Below are positions 26,072 to 34,078 of a stretch of DNA of 64,000 nucleotides, in pieces. The notes beneath the pieces were generated by a model. The model did not search any database, was not told the origin of the DNA, and was given only the letters and a program-made list of their open reading frames with translations. Made by a program: the position numbers and the translations under genes. Position 1 is the first letter of the stretch, and each line of letters opens with the position of its first letter. This DNA is from Nitrospirota bacterium. Its GTDB lineage: Bacteria > Nitrospirota > UBA9217. The stretch lies in NCBI GenBank assembly GCA_035516965.1, contig DATIZR010000111.1, positions 1-64,000 of the forward strand, read 5' to 3'.

Positions 26072-26971
26072 ATGTCGCAACTGATGAAGGGTGTCGAGCT
26101 CTCCGCAAAGATTCTGGCAACGGTAAAGGCGGAGACGGACAGATTGGCGAAGCATGGCATTCGGGCGGGCCTCGCCCTCCTGCTCGTCGGGGAGGATAGA
26201 TCTTCCCTGATGTACTATCAGGCGATCCAGAGCGCGGCGGCCCGCTCGGGCATCGACATCTTCAACCACACGATGCCGGCAACGGCCACGCTGAATGAGA
26301 TCCTGAACCTGATCAAGACGCTGAATAATGACGAGCGCGCAAACGGGATCCTCGTTTTTCTACCGCTCCCGCGGCACATCGACACCCGGAAGGTCGTGAA
26401 CGCCATCGCGCCGGAAAAGGACGCTGATGGACAGGGCGCGATCTCCGTGGGCAGGCTGTCGGCCGATGAATCCACGGACCAGCTCTTCGAGCCAGGGTTC
26501 ACGCTCTCGGTCCGGTCGACCTTCCTGCCGTGCACGCCCTATGGCGTGATGCGCCTGCTGGAACAATACGGCGTTGAGGTCAGGGGGAAGAAGGTCGTGA
26601 TCGTGGGCAAGAGCCTCGCCGTGGGCAAGCCGCTCGCAATGATGATGCTCGTCCGGGAGGCAACGGTCACGGTCTGCCACCGCGAGACCAAGGACCTCGG
26701 CCTCGAGACGAGGCAGGCGGACATCCTGTGCAGCGCAACGGGCCGGCCCGGCCTGATCAAGGCCGACATGGTGAAGGAAGGGGCCGTGGTGGTGGACATC
26801 GGGATCAACGTGCTTGCCGACGGGACGACGGTCGGCGATGTGGAGTTCGGCGCCGTCTCGCACAAGGCGTCCCTGATCACGCCCGTGCCCGGCGGCGTGG
26901 GGCCAGTGACCATCGCGATCCTGCTCAAGAACACGGTGATCTCAGCCAAGCGGATGGTTGGGGTGGGGTAG
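26072..26971 (+). CDS. folD: FolD-like methylene-tetrahydrofolate dehydrogenase with altered active site
   Basis: 299 residues of the FolD family. The NAD(P) domain is well preserved (VVIVGKSLAVGKPLAMMML, PVPGGVGPVTIA). In the catalytic domain Tyr48 is kept, but the invariant Lys of the YxxxK motif is Ile52 and the Gln of the usual VQLPLP is Phe96 (VFLPLP); the DxDG Asp (Asp119) remains. These Lys and Gln residues are needed for cyclohydrolase and normal dehydrogenase chemistry. The protein is therefore either a specialised dehydrogenase or not a classical FolD. GAGGAGG precedes the ATG. Confidence 0.85.
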   Translation: MSQLMKGVELSAKILATVKAETDRLAKHGIRAGLALLLVGEDRSSLMYYQAIQSAAARSGIDIFNHTMPATATLNEILNLIKTLNNDERANGILVFLPLPRHIDTRKVVNAIAPEKDADGQGAISVGRLSADESTDQLFEPGFTLSVRSTFLPCTPYGVMRLLEQYGVEVRGKKVVIVGKSLAVGKPLAMMMLVREATVTVCHRETKDLGLETRQADILCSATGRPGLIKADMVKEGAVVVDIGINVLADGTTVGDVEFGAVSHKASLITPVPGGVGPVTIAILLKNTVISAKRMVGVG

Positions 26972-27010
26972 GAAGTTCAGAGGCCGAGCAGGGGGAAGAG
27001 AAGACAGACT

Positions 27011-27053
27011 CCGGATGAGAGAATCAAGCTCTACGCTGATAGCGGTCATCCGG
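27011..27053. terminator. Inverted repeat between convergent genes
   Basis: A perfect 8-base dyad, ccggatga (27011-27018) and tcatccgg (27046-27053), sits between folD and the convergent secreted-protein gene. The loop is 27 bases and no T-run follows on either strand, so an intrinsic terminator is only possible, not shown. Confidence 0.35.
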
Positions 27054-27071
27054 CTTCCGTGCTCTTCTTCG

Positions 27072-28244
27072 TTACTTCGGCGAGACCTTCAATTCCAGCG
27101 AATTCGCCGTGGATCCCACGACCTCGACCGAGAAGGTCCCGAAATCCCTGAGCACGAGCTCGTCCGACAGTTGCTGCGCGCCCGTCTTTGAGTCAACGGA
27201 GATCTTCGCCGTCGTACCGTCAAAGCTCCGCTCATGCAGGTCCTTGATGCCGCGCACCTGGTTCCTGAGCACGTCCTTGAATTTCACAAACTGCGTCTTG
27301 GTCAGGCCGCTCACCGTGATCGCGACCGGCCGGGTGCCGCCCACTTCCCTCGAGTAGAGGGCGAGGATCTTGGTCATCATCTCATCGGACGCCTGGTTGG
27401 CCGCTTTTTTGAGCGCCTCGGTCCCGGCGCTGATCTCCGAGATGTGAACTGCCGCCGCATGGGTTATCGCGGTTGCGATGACCTGGCCCGTGTCCGTCCT
27501 GACCGCCCGGGCGGTCAGGTCCGCCTGCACCGATTTCAACCCGCCCCCGACCTCTCCGTACAGTTTGGCGACGGCCTTGCCGATGATCACCACTTCGGCA
27601 TCTGCCTGCTTCCCGAGCATTTTCGCCTGGGTCGCCGTCAGGTCCTGCACCCGGTACGGGGCCGTCACCCTGATCTCCTTCGACGCGACCGCGGGATCGA
27701 TGAATTCAAACCCCTTCTCGGTGAACGTGTCCATGAACGCGTGCTCCACCACGTTCAGGTCCGTCTCCCCGCGCACACCCAGCCACCAGGCGTTCACGCT
27801 TCCGTCGATGTTCTGCTCGGCGACCATGATCATGGTCCTGGGCTTGTGCATCTGGCTCATGAGGATGCCGATGGCGGAGAGATCGTCGCTCAGCTTGCCC
27901 ATGGACACGTCGGCCGTGACGCGTACGCGCAAAAGCCCGCTGTCCTGATTCTCGCCGACCACATTGTATCGTGTAATATATCCCTTGACCTGGGAAAGGA
28001 TCTTATCGCTGATCAACTGGTAGTTCTCGACCTGGGTCTGAGAATCGATCACGATCCCGATGGCCTGTTCGACAGCGCGCTTCTGGGCGTCCTCGATCGC
28101 CGCGTCGCGCGCGATGTCGACGGCGCCCTGCTGGACCGCGGCAACGCCCTCGGCAGTCACGGTCTTGATCTCCTGGGCGAACGCAGGAGTGGATGATGCG
28201 AGGGCAAGGAATAAAGCCATCAATGACAGATGCAGGCTACGCAT
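27072..28244 (-). CDS. Secreted FlgT/LPP20-like protein
   Basis: About 390 residues with a signal peptide (basic start, hydrophobic core, cleavage after AFAQ). The part after it (TAEGVAAVQQGAVDIARDAAIEDAQKRAVEQ, split here by eye) looks like the repeated-alanine helix of the LPP20/FlgT N-terminal family, followed by a RVRVTADVSMG beta strand. Proteins of this type are periplasmic; some belong to flagella, but no flagellar gene is present here. GGGAGGT precedes the ATG at 28244. Confidence 0.65.
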   Translation of the reverse strand: MRSLHLSLMALFLALASSTPAFAQEIKTVTAEGVAAVQQGAVDIARDAAIEDAQKRAVEQAIGIVIDSQTQVENYQLISDKILSQVKGYITRYNVVGENQDSGLLRVRVTADVSMGKLSDDLSAIGILMSQMHKPRTMIMVAEQNIDGSVNAWWLGVRGETDLNVVEHAFMDTFTEKGFEFIDPAVASKEIRVTAPYRVQDLTATQAKMLGKQADAEVVIIGKAVAKLYGEVGGGLKSVQADLTARAVRTDTGQVIATAITHAAAVHISEISAGTEALKKAANQASDEMMTKILALYSREVGGTRPVAITVSGLTKTQFVKFKDVLRNQVRGIKDLHERSFDGTTAKISVDSKTGAQQLSDELVLRDFGTFSVEVVGSTANSLELKVSPK

Positions 28245-28273
28245 GAGGATACCTCCCGTTTTTGCATGCACGT

Positions 28274-28302
28274 ACTATAACAGAGTGGTCCATTGCGGTC
28301 AA
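28274..28302 (-). promoter_or_regulatory. Sigma-70 promoter of the FlgT/LPP20-like gene
   Basis: Minus strand TTGACC (28302-28297), 17-base spacer, TATAGT (28279-28274). The predicted start lies about 23 bases before the ATG at 28244 and leaves room for the ribosome site, so this is a conventional leadered promoter. Confidence 0.65.
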
Positions 28303-28350
28303 GACCGCGGCGGATCAGGACGGTACCATGCCCCAGGTCCGTGAATGTTC

Positions 28351-28379
28351 TGGATATTTTGGCGGAGAGATGATAGAAT
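28351..28379 (+). promoter_or_regulatory. Possible promoter of the pdxJ operon
   Basis: TGGATA (28351-28356), 17-base spacer and TAGAAT (28374-28379) stand about 35 bases before the pdxJ start, divergent from the promoter at 28274-28302. Match is fair at both boxes. Confidence 0.4.
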
Positions 28380-28413
28380 CTGGAAGAAGACGAAACGAGG
28401 AGGGTGCGGTATC

Positions 28414-29130
28414 TTGTCCAGGCTGTCCGTGAACATCGATCACATCGCGACGATCCGGCAGGCGCGAAAAGGGAGCGAGCCTGATCCCGTTGCGGCGGCC
28501 GTGCTGGCCGAGCTTGCCGGGGCCGAAGGTGTCATCGCCCACCTGCGCGAAGACCGGCGGCATGTGCAGGACCGCGATCTCCGCCTTCTGCGGGAGATCG
28601 TGCAGACGAAATTGAACATGGAGATGGCCGCGACCGCTGAGATGCAGCGAATCGCACTCGGCGTGAAGCCGGACATCACGACGCTCGTTCCCGAAAAGCG
28701 TCAAGAGCTCACGACCGAGGGTGGCCTCGAGGTCGCCTCCCGGGCAGAGTTCATCAGAGAGTTCATCGGGCCGCTCCAGCAGGCGGGGATCATCGTCAGT
28801 CTTTTCGTGGACCCCGATGAGCGGCAGATCGCGGCTTCCAAGAAGGCAGGCGCGGACTGGGTGGAGATTCACACGGGCGCGTACGCGAACGCGCGGTACG
28901 AGAAGGAGCGCGAGGCCGAATTCGCCAGGATCGCCGAGGCCGCAACGCTTGCGGCGAGCCTGGGCATGCGCGTCGGGGCAGGGCACGGCCTGAACTATGT
29001 GAATGCCCGGAAGATAACGTCCCTCCCCGAGGTAGAGGAACTGAACATCGGCCACAGCATCATCTCCCGTGCCGCGCTGGTCGGAATGGACCGGGCCGTG
29101 AGGGAGATGCGGGCATTGATTGCAGACTGA
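28414..29130 (+). CDS. pdxJ: Pyridoxine 5'-phosphate synthase
   Basis: 238 residues, normal length for PdxJ. The opening [17 protein letters not shown], the [13 protein letters not shown] segment, the central NMEMA and the C-terminal GHGLNYVNA and [10 protein letters not shown] are all family signatures. It condenses 1-deoxyxylulose 5-phosphate with 3-amino-2-oxopropyl phosphate in vitamin B6 synthesis. Family N-termini start at the TTG at 28414, which has GAGGAGGGT upstream; the open frame before it is not family-like. First gene of a housekeeping run reaching tsaE. Confidence 0.95.
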   Translation: MSRLSVNIDHIATIRQARKGSEPDPVAAAVLAELAGAEGVIAHLREDRRHVQDRDLRLLREIVQTKLNMEMAATAEMQRIALGVKPDITTLVPEKRQELTTEGGLEVASRAEFIREFIGPLQQAGIIVSLFVDPDERQIAASKKAGADWVEIHTGAYANARYEKEREAEFARIAEAATLAASLGMRVGAGHGLNYVNARKITSLPEVEELNIGHSIISRAALVGMDRAVREMRALIAD

Positions 29131-29176
29131 AACGGATGCATTGCCGATGGTAAATTCGCAGCATCCCGGGGGGCAC

Positions 29177-29551
29177 ATGATCGTGGGCATCGGCGTCGAT
29201 CTCGTCAAGATCGACCGCATTGACAAGGCAGGCAGGAACCATCCCGGCTTCCTCGAACGGGTCTTTACCGAACGGGAGCGTGAGTATTGTGCGAAACAGA
29301 AGTTTTCGGCGCAGCATTATGCCGGCAGGTTCGCGGCAAAGGAAGCGGTGCTCAAGGCGATCGGAACCGGCTGGAGCGCCGGGGTCAAGTGGACCGACAT
29401 GGAGGTCCTCCACGGCGAAGGCGGCGGCCCGATCGTGAACATCTCGGGCAGGGTGAAGGACCTCATGGACCTGAAAGGCGTGAAGCAGGTTCTGCTGAGC
29501 TATTCCCATGACGAGGGGTACGCCGTGGCCCAGGTAGTGCTGGTGGGGTAG
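29177..29551 (+). CDS. acpS: Holo-[acyl-carrier-protein] synthase
   Basis: 124 residues. IVGIGVDLVKIDRI supplies the metal-binding Asp, and FAAKEAVLKAIGTG is the conserved helix that binds coenzyme A and Mg2+. It transfers 4'-phosphopantetheine to acyl carrier protein in lipid synthesis. The ATG at 29177 matches the family N-terminus and follows a G-rich ribosome site; a longer frame from 29120 overlaps the end of pdxJ and is not needed. Confidence 0.94.
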   Translation: MIVGIGVDLVKIDRIDKAGRNHPGFLERVFTEREREYCAKQKFSAQHYAGRFAAKEAVLKAIGTGWSAGVKWTDMEVLHGEGGGPIVNISGRVKDLMDLKGVKQVLLSYSHDEGYAVAQVVLVG

Positions 29552-29576
29552 GAATAAGAAAATTCAGTTCAATGCC

Positions 29577-31130
29577 ATGACGATCGTCACTGCACAACAG
29601 ATGAAGAATATCGATCGCAGGGCGATCAAGGACTTCGGCATCCCCGGTCCCGTTCTGATGGAGAACGCTGCGGCGGCGGTCATGGCCGGGATGGAGGAGT
29701 TCTTTGATGGCCTCGCGGGAATCCGCGTCGGCATCCTCTGCGGCAAGGGCAATAACGGCGGAGACGGCCTGGCGCTTGCGCGGAGGCTCCGCATCCGGGG
29801 TGTGCCGGTGCGGGTCGCCCTGCTCGCGCCGTACAGCGCGGTTGCAGGCGAAGCGAAGGTCAACCTTTCCATCCTGCGCAAGATGGATGTGGAGATCCGG
29901 CAGAACGCGGCGACGCAGGCTGTCGCCGATGTGGTCGCCTGGTCCGATATCATTGTGGACGCCCTGCTCGGCGTGGGCCTCTCGCAGCCGCTCAAGGGAA
30001 CCTATGCCTTTGCCGTGGAACTGATGAACGCATCGGGAAAGCCGGTCGTTGCCGTGGACATCCCCACGGGCATCAACGCGGATACGGGAGCGGTCATGGG
30101 GTCCGCAGTGAGGGCGGACCTGACCGTGACCATGGCGCTTTTGAAGCGCGGTCTGGTGCTGCATCCCGGAGCGGCCCATGCGGGGACCCTGCGGGTCGCG
30201 GATATCGGGATCCCGCCGGAGGTCATTGAAGCCGAAAAGAGCAACCTGTTCCTGCTGGACAGGGGCGCGTGCTGGGGAATGCTGACCCGCAGGGACCCTG
30301 ACTCCCACAAGGGAGAATTCGGCCATCTCCTGGTCATAGCCGGCTCGCCGGGCAAGGCAGGCGCGGCCGTGATGGCGGCTCAGAGCGCGTTGAGAGCAGG
30401 CGCGGGCCTGGTCAGCGTGGCTGCGCCGAACAGCCTCATCCCGATCATCCAGCAGCAGGTCAGGGAAGCCATGTGCGTTCCATCCGCCGAGAGCATCGAC
30501 GGCACGATCGGGATCGAAGCAGGACTCGAACTGCTCAAGACAGCCGCGAAGATGACCGCCTGCGCCATCGGGCCGGGGCTCTCCACCCACTACGAAACGA
30601 CCGAGATGGTGAGAAGCTTTGTCCGCGAGCTTGCGGTTCCCACTGTCATCGATGCAGACGGATTGAACGCACTCGCCGGCTCCCGGGATATTCTCAAAAA
30701 GGCAAAGGCTCCCTTCATCCTGACGCCCCATCCGGGCGAGATGGGCAGGCTGGCCGGACTGTCCGCTGCCGATGTGCAGAAAGACAGAATCGGCATTGCC
30801 GCGCAGTTCGCGGTACAATACAGGGTCACGCTGGTGCTGAAGGGAGCCGGCACCGTGATTGCGCTCCCGGATGGCCGGGCCTTCGTGAATTCGACGGGCA
30901 ATCCCGGCATGGCTACGGGAGGCACCGGCGATGCGCTCACCGGCATGATCGGCGGTCTCCTGGCGCAGGGATATGCCACCGAGCAGGCGGCATGTCTTGG
31001 CGTGTATCTCCACGGTCTGGCAGGCGATCTTGCGGCAGAGGAAAAAGGCGAGGCGGGAATGATCGCCGGAGACCTGATCGAAAAGATCCCGCAGGCGATG
31101 AAGAATACTGCTCAGGAAGCCACAGATTAG
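29577..31130 (+). CDS. nnr: Bifunctional NAD(P)H-hydrate epimerase/dehydratase
   Basis: 517 residues. The N-terminal half is the YjeF epimerase domain (VLMENAAAAV, GILCGKGNNGGDGLALARRL); the C-terminal half is the ADP-dependent dehydratase (SHKGEFGHLLVIAGS, DADGLNALAG, LTPHPGEMGRL, GNPGMATGGTGDALTG). It repairs hydrated NAD(P)H. The last five codons (Gln-Glu-Ala-Thr-Asp) lie within the repeat element at 31120-31197, so the natural C-terminus has been remodelled by it. Confidence 0.95.
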   Translation: MTIVTAQQMKNIDRRAIKDFGIPGPVLMENAAAAVMAGMEEFFDGLAGIRVGILCGKGNNGGDGLALARRLRIRGVPVRVALLAPYSAVAGEAKVNLSILRKMDVEIRQNAATQAVADVVAWSDIIVDALLGVGLSQPLKGTYAFAVELMNASGKPVVAVDIPTGINADTGAVMGSAVRADLTVTMALLKRGLVLHPGAAHAGTLRVADIGIPPEVIEAEKSNLFLLDRGACWGMLTRRDPDSHKGEFGHLLVIAGSPGKAGAAVMAAQSALRAGAGLVSVAAPNSLIPIIQQQVREAMCVPSAESIDGTIGIEAGLELLKTAAKMTACAIGPGLSTHYETTEMVRSFVRELAVPTVIDADGLNALAGSRDILKKAKAPFILTPHPGEMGRLAGLSAADVQKDRIGIAAQFAVQYRVTLVLKGAGTVIALPDGRAFVNSTGNPGMATGGTGDALTGMIGGLLAQGYATEQAACLGVYLHGLAGDLAAEEKGEAGMIAGDLIEKIPQAMKNTAQEATD

Positions 31131-31197
31131 CTCAGAGGGACACAGATTATAAAACAAAAAACTGATCGCATCCGTGTGTACCTGTGCTCACCTGTGG
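31120..31197. repeat. Imperfect inverted repeat overlapping the end of nnr
   Basis: Left arm 31120-31147 (opening ccacagattagc) and right arm 31170-31197 (ending cacctgtgg) pair at about 20 of 28 positions with a 22-base middle. It resembles the 'cacagattacacagatta' class of small dispersed elements. It supplies the nnr stop codon and may form a hairpin between nnr and the CBS gene. Confidence 0.5.
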
Positions 31198-31224
31198 TTA
31201 TTAATCTTTTTCTGAGGTGATTCA

Positions 31225-31683
31225 ATGCTTACCGCGAAAGACATCATGACGAAGGACGTTGTCACCGTCAAGCCTGAGACTTCGATCGAGGAGTTGGCAG
31301 CCCTGCTGATGAAGAACGAGATCAGCGGCGTGCCTGTCGTGGACGATGCCGGCGCGCTCTACGGCATCGTGACCGAGAACGACCTCATAAGCAGGAACAA
31401 GAGGCTCCACATCCCCACGGTCATCAGTTTCCTGGACGCGGCCATTTACCTCGAAAGCTCGAAGAAGTTCGAGGCTGACGTCAAACGGCTCGCCGCGACC
31501 CAGGTCAAAGACATCTGCTCGCGCAAGGTCATCACCATTGCAGAGGACGCGTCCGTCGTGGACATTGCGACGATCATGGATGAAAAGAAGGTCCATATCC
31601 TCCCGGTCGTGAAGGGCGGCAAGGTCGCGGGCATCGTGGGCAAACGCGACGTGGTCAGGGCCGTGGCCATGCGGGCGGAGTGA
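31225..31683 (+). CDS. CBS-domain protein
   Basis: 152 residues made of two CBS domains: LTAKDIMTKDVVTVKPETSIEE... with IPVVDDAGALYGIVTENDL-like wording in the first and VKDICSRKVITIAEDASVVD with ILPVVKGGKVAGIVGKRDVVR in the second (given in short pieces). Such stand-alone pairs bind adenine nucleotides and sense energy state. The gene stands between nnr and tsaE, a recurrent arrangement; the target is unknown. Its stop overlaps the tsaE start. Confidence 0.85.
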   Translation: MLTAKDIMTKDVVTVKPETSIEELAALLMKNEISGVPVVDDAGALYGIVTENDLISRNKRLHIPTVISFLDAAIYLESSKKFEADVKRLAATQVKDICSRKVITIAEDASVVDIATIMDEKKVHILPVVKGGKVAGIVGKRDVVRAVAMRAE

Positions 31684-32153
31684 TGTTCAGCGTGGTCACG
31701 GGGAGCCCGGAACAGACGTGGAGGATCGGAGAGAGGCTGGGCGCGCTGCTCGGGCCCGGGGATACGGTCTGCCTCTACGGCGACCTCGGGGCCGGCAAGA
31801 CGAGCTTCTCCTACGGCATCGCCCTCGGGCTCGAAGTAAAAACGCAGTATGTGACTAGCCCCACGTTCACCTTTGTGAACGAATACCAGGGGCGGGTGCC
31901 CTTCTACCATATCGACCTGTACCGTCTGAAGGGTCCTGAAGAGCTCGAGAACATCGGGTTCGGAGAGTACATCGGTTCCCGCGGCGCCGCCGTGATCGAG
32001 TGGGCCGAACGGGCCGAGGACGAACTCCCGGCGGAGCGCCTCAGTGTATACCTCACGTACGTTGACGAGCAGCGCCGCGAGATAGGGTTCCTCGGCGAAG
32101 GCGAGCGGTACCGGAGGATGGTCGATACCCTGAAGCAGGAGCTGGGAACATGA
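31683..32153 (+). CDS. tsaE: tRNA threonylcarbamoyladenosine biosynthesis ATPase TsaE
   Basis: 156 residues with the Walker A LYGDLGAGKTSF, the TSPTFTFVNEY switch and HIDLYRL, all TsaE signatures. It works with TsaB/TsaD in making t6A37 of ANN-decoding tRNAs. The ATG at 31683 overlaps the CBS stop as TGATG; a GTG one codon earlier is possible. Confidence 0.94.
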   Translation: MFSVVTGSPEQTWRIGERLGALLGPGDTVCLYGDLGAGKTSFSYGIALGLEVKTQYVTSPTFTFVNEYQGRVPFYHIDLYRLKGPEELENIGFGEYIGSRGAAVIEWAERAEDELPAERLSVYLTYVDEQRREIGFLGEGERYRRMVDTLKQELGT

Positions 32154-32275
32154 CAAGCTCTTTAGCCACTGAGGCCATAGGGATCTTAGAGAAAATCTTG
32201 TTGGAGGCCGTGCTTAGCGCGCTGCGTGCGGCCCGTGGCCATTCCTGATCTCCCGGCTGTTCTCCCCGGTATCCA

Positions 32276-33127
32276 ATGAAAAAGATCGGAATCATCGCAA
32301 AGAACATTCCGGAAGCGCAGCGGGCCACGCGGAAACTGGCTGCGTGGCTCGATTCACGCGGCAAGAAGGTATTTATTGACACCGTCACCGCCGAAGCCAT
32401 CAGGATGCGCGGCCACGAGGCGGCGTCCATCCCTTCGCTCGTCGAGATGATCATCGTGCTCGGCGGGGACGGCACGCTCCTCTCCGCCGCACGCCACGTG
32501 GCCGATGCCCACAGCGATGTGCCGATCTTCGGCGTGAACCTGGGGAGCCTCGGGTTCATGGCGGAGGTGTCCCTGGACGAGCTGTACGACAACCTGGAAA
32601 AGGCGATAGCGGGCCGTCTCGCAACCGAGGACCGGATCATGCTCACCGCGAGCGTCATCCGCGGGGGCGACCGTGTGTCCCAGTACCGCGTGCTGAACGA
32701 CGCGGTCGTGAACAAGGGGGCGCTCGCCCGCATGATGGAGCTCAAGGTATCCGTGAACGAAGGGCACCTGACGACCTTCCGTGCCGACGGTCTGATCGTC
32801 GCGACACCTACGGGCTCCACGGCCTATTCCCTCTCGGCCGGCGGGCCCATCATCTATCCGACAATCCACTGTTTCGTACTGACCCCGATCTGCCCCCACA
32901 CGCTCTCGAACCGGCCGATCGCCCTGCCGGACAACGTCGTCGTGACGGTCTGCCTGATATCGCCGAGTGAAGACGTCACCCTCACGCTCGACGGTCAGAT
33001 CGGGTTTCCCCTGCTCCCGAAGGACATCGTGGAGATCAAGAAGTCCCGGTTCAGGATGCGGCTGATCAAGCACCCCGCGAAGAGCTATTACGAGATCCTG
33101 AGGACCAAGCTGAAGTGGGGGAATTGA
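32276..33127 (+). CDS. nadK: NAD kinase
   Basis: 283 residues. VLGGDGTLLSAAR is the GGDGT motif, VNLGSLGFMAEV the second, ND of LNDAVVNKG the substrate-binding pair, and ADGLIVATPTGSTAYSLSAGGP the C-terminal signature. It phosphorylates NAD to NADP. No Shine-Dalgarno sequence is visible before the ATG. The 120 bases between tsaE and nadK contain no gene. Confidence 0.94.
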   Translation: MKKIGIIAKNIPEAQRATRKLAAWLDSRGKKVFIDTVTAEAIRMRGHEAASIPSLVEMIIVLGGDGTLLSAARHVADAHSDVPIFGVNLGSLGFMAEVSLDELYDNLEKAIAGRLATEDRIMLTASVIRGGDRVSQYRVLNDAVVNKGALARMMELKVSVNEGHLTTFRADGLIVATPTGSTAYSLSAGGPIIYPTIHCFVLTPICPHTLSNRPIALPDNVVVTVCLISPSEDVTLTLDGQIGFPLLPKDIVEIKKSRFRMRLIKHPAKSYYEILRTKLKWGN

Positions 33128-33185
33128 ACCGAAATGCATCGTGGGAAGTCCACCGTTCAGGGCAAGCAGAGATGGCATGCGTTCC

Positions 33186-33980
33186 ATGAATGACAGCCGG
33201 CGCGATTTTCTGGAAATTGTAACGCAGATAAGGTCGCATCTCGAGTATCAGCGCGCGCTGGGGGTTTCAGGGGTCCCGATTCTTCCGGCCGTTGATGCTG
33301 GGGCCGCGACTCCTGCAAAGAGCGATTCCCGTCCTTCCGCGCCGGCCGCTGTCAAAGGGAATGCGGCCCAGCCCCCACCGCTGAACACGCCGGAAGCGGG
33401 TGGATCGGGTACGCAGGCTTCAGCACTCGCCGCCGTTCGCGAAGAGCTCGGCGAGTGCGTCCGGTGCAGATTGAGCACGGGGCGGAAGACGATCGTGTTC
33501 GGGGAGGGGGACCCCGCTGCCGCGCTCGTTTTCGTGGGAGAAGGACCGGGCAGGGAAGAAGACGAGCAGGGAAGGCCTTTCGTGGGCGCGGCCGGCCAGC
33601 TCCTGACGGACATCATCGTAAAGGGAATGCAGCTGAGACGAGAGGATGTCTATATCTGTAACATCGTGAAGTGCAGGCCGCCGGATAACCGGAACCCCGA
33701 GACGGACGAGATCGACGCCTGCGCGCCGTTCCTCAGAAAACAGGTCCAGGCGATCCACCCCCGGGTCATCATCGCGCTCGGAAACATCGCCGTGAAGACG
33801 CTGCTGAAAACGGACAAGGGGATCACCGCGCTTCGCGGGAAATGGCAGACCTTCGAAGGGATACCGCTGATGCCGACCTTTCACCCGGCATATCTCCTCA
33901 GAAATCCCAGGGACAAGAGGCTCGTCTGGGAAGACATTCAAAAGGTGATGGCAAAGCTGGGGATCGCGGCGAAAGAATAA
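33186..33980 (+). CDS. Family 4 uracil-DNA glycosylase
   Basis: About 264 residues. The catalytic domain begins near residue 85 with ECVRCRLS, continues with GEGPGREEDEQGRPFVGAAG (a family motif) and CNIVKCRPPDNRNP, ACAPFL and MPTFHPAYLLRNP. The four Cys would hold a 4Fe-4S cluster as in Thermus UDG. It removes uracil from DNA. A Pro/Ala/Ser-rich linker of about 50 residues separates a short helical N-terminus from the enzyme. Start at 33186 is chosen among three candidates; an earlier GTG at 33141 is possible. Confidence 0.88.
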   Translation: MNDSRRDFLEIVTQIRSHLEYQRALGVSGVPILPAVDAGAATPAKSDSRPSAPAAVKGNAAQPPPLNTPEAGGSGTQASALAAVREELGECVRCRLSTGRKTIVFGEGDPAAALVFVGEGPGREEDEQGRPFVGAAGQLLTDIIVKGMQLRREDVYICNIVKCRPPDNRNPETDEIDACAPFLRKQVQAIHPRVIIALGNIAVKTLLKTDKGITALRGKWQTFEGIPLMPTFHPAYLLRNPRDKRLVWEDIQKVMAKLGIAAKE

Positions 33981-34041
33981 TGTCCCTCCGTTCAGGCGCC
34001 ACTGGCCAGCGGCCAGACTGACGTAAAGGAGAGTGTTTCCG

Positions 34042-34054
34042 GGAGACTGTCTCC
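34042..34054. promoter_or_regulatory. Perfect dyad upstream of mutS
   Basis: ggagac-t-gtctcc is a 13-base perfect palindrome ending 24 bases before the mutS ATG. It may be an operator or a small hairpin in the leader. No match to a named regulator is claimed. Confidence 0.3.
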
Positions 34055-34078
34055 TGCGCTCTGTCCTCAGTTTTCACT

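Noticed and set aside
29463-31157. 564-codon open frame antisense to nnr
   Set aside because: Antisense shadow of a clear Nnr gene; composition is biased and no motif is seen.
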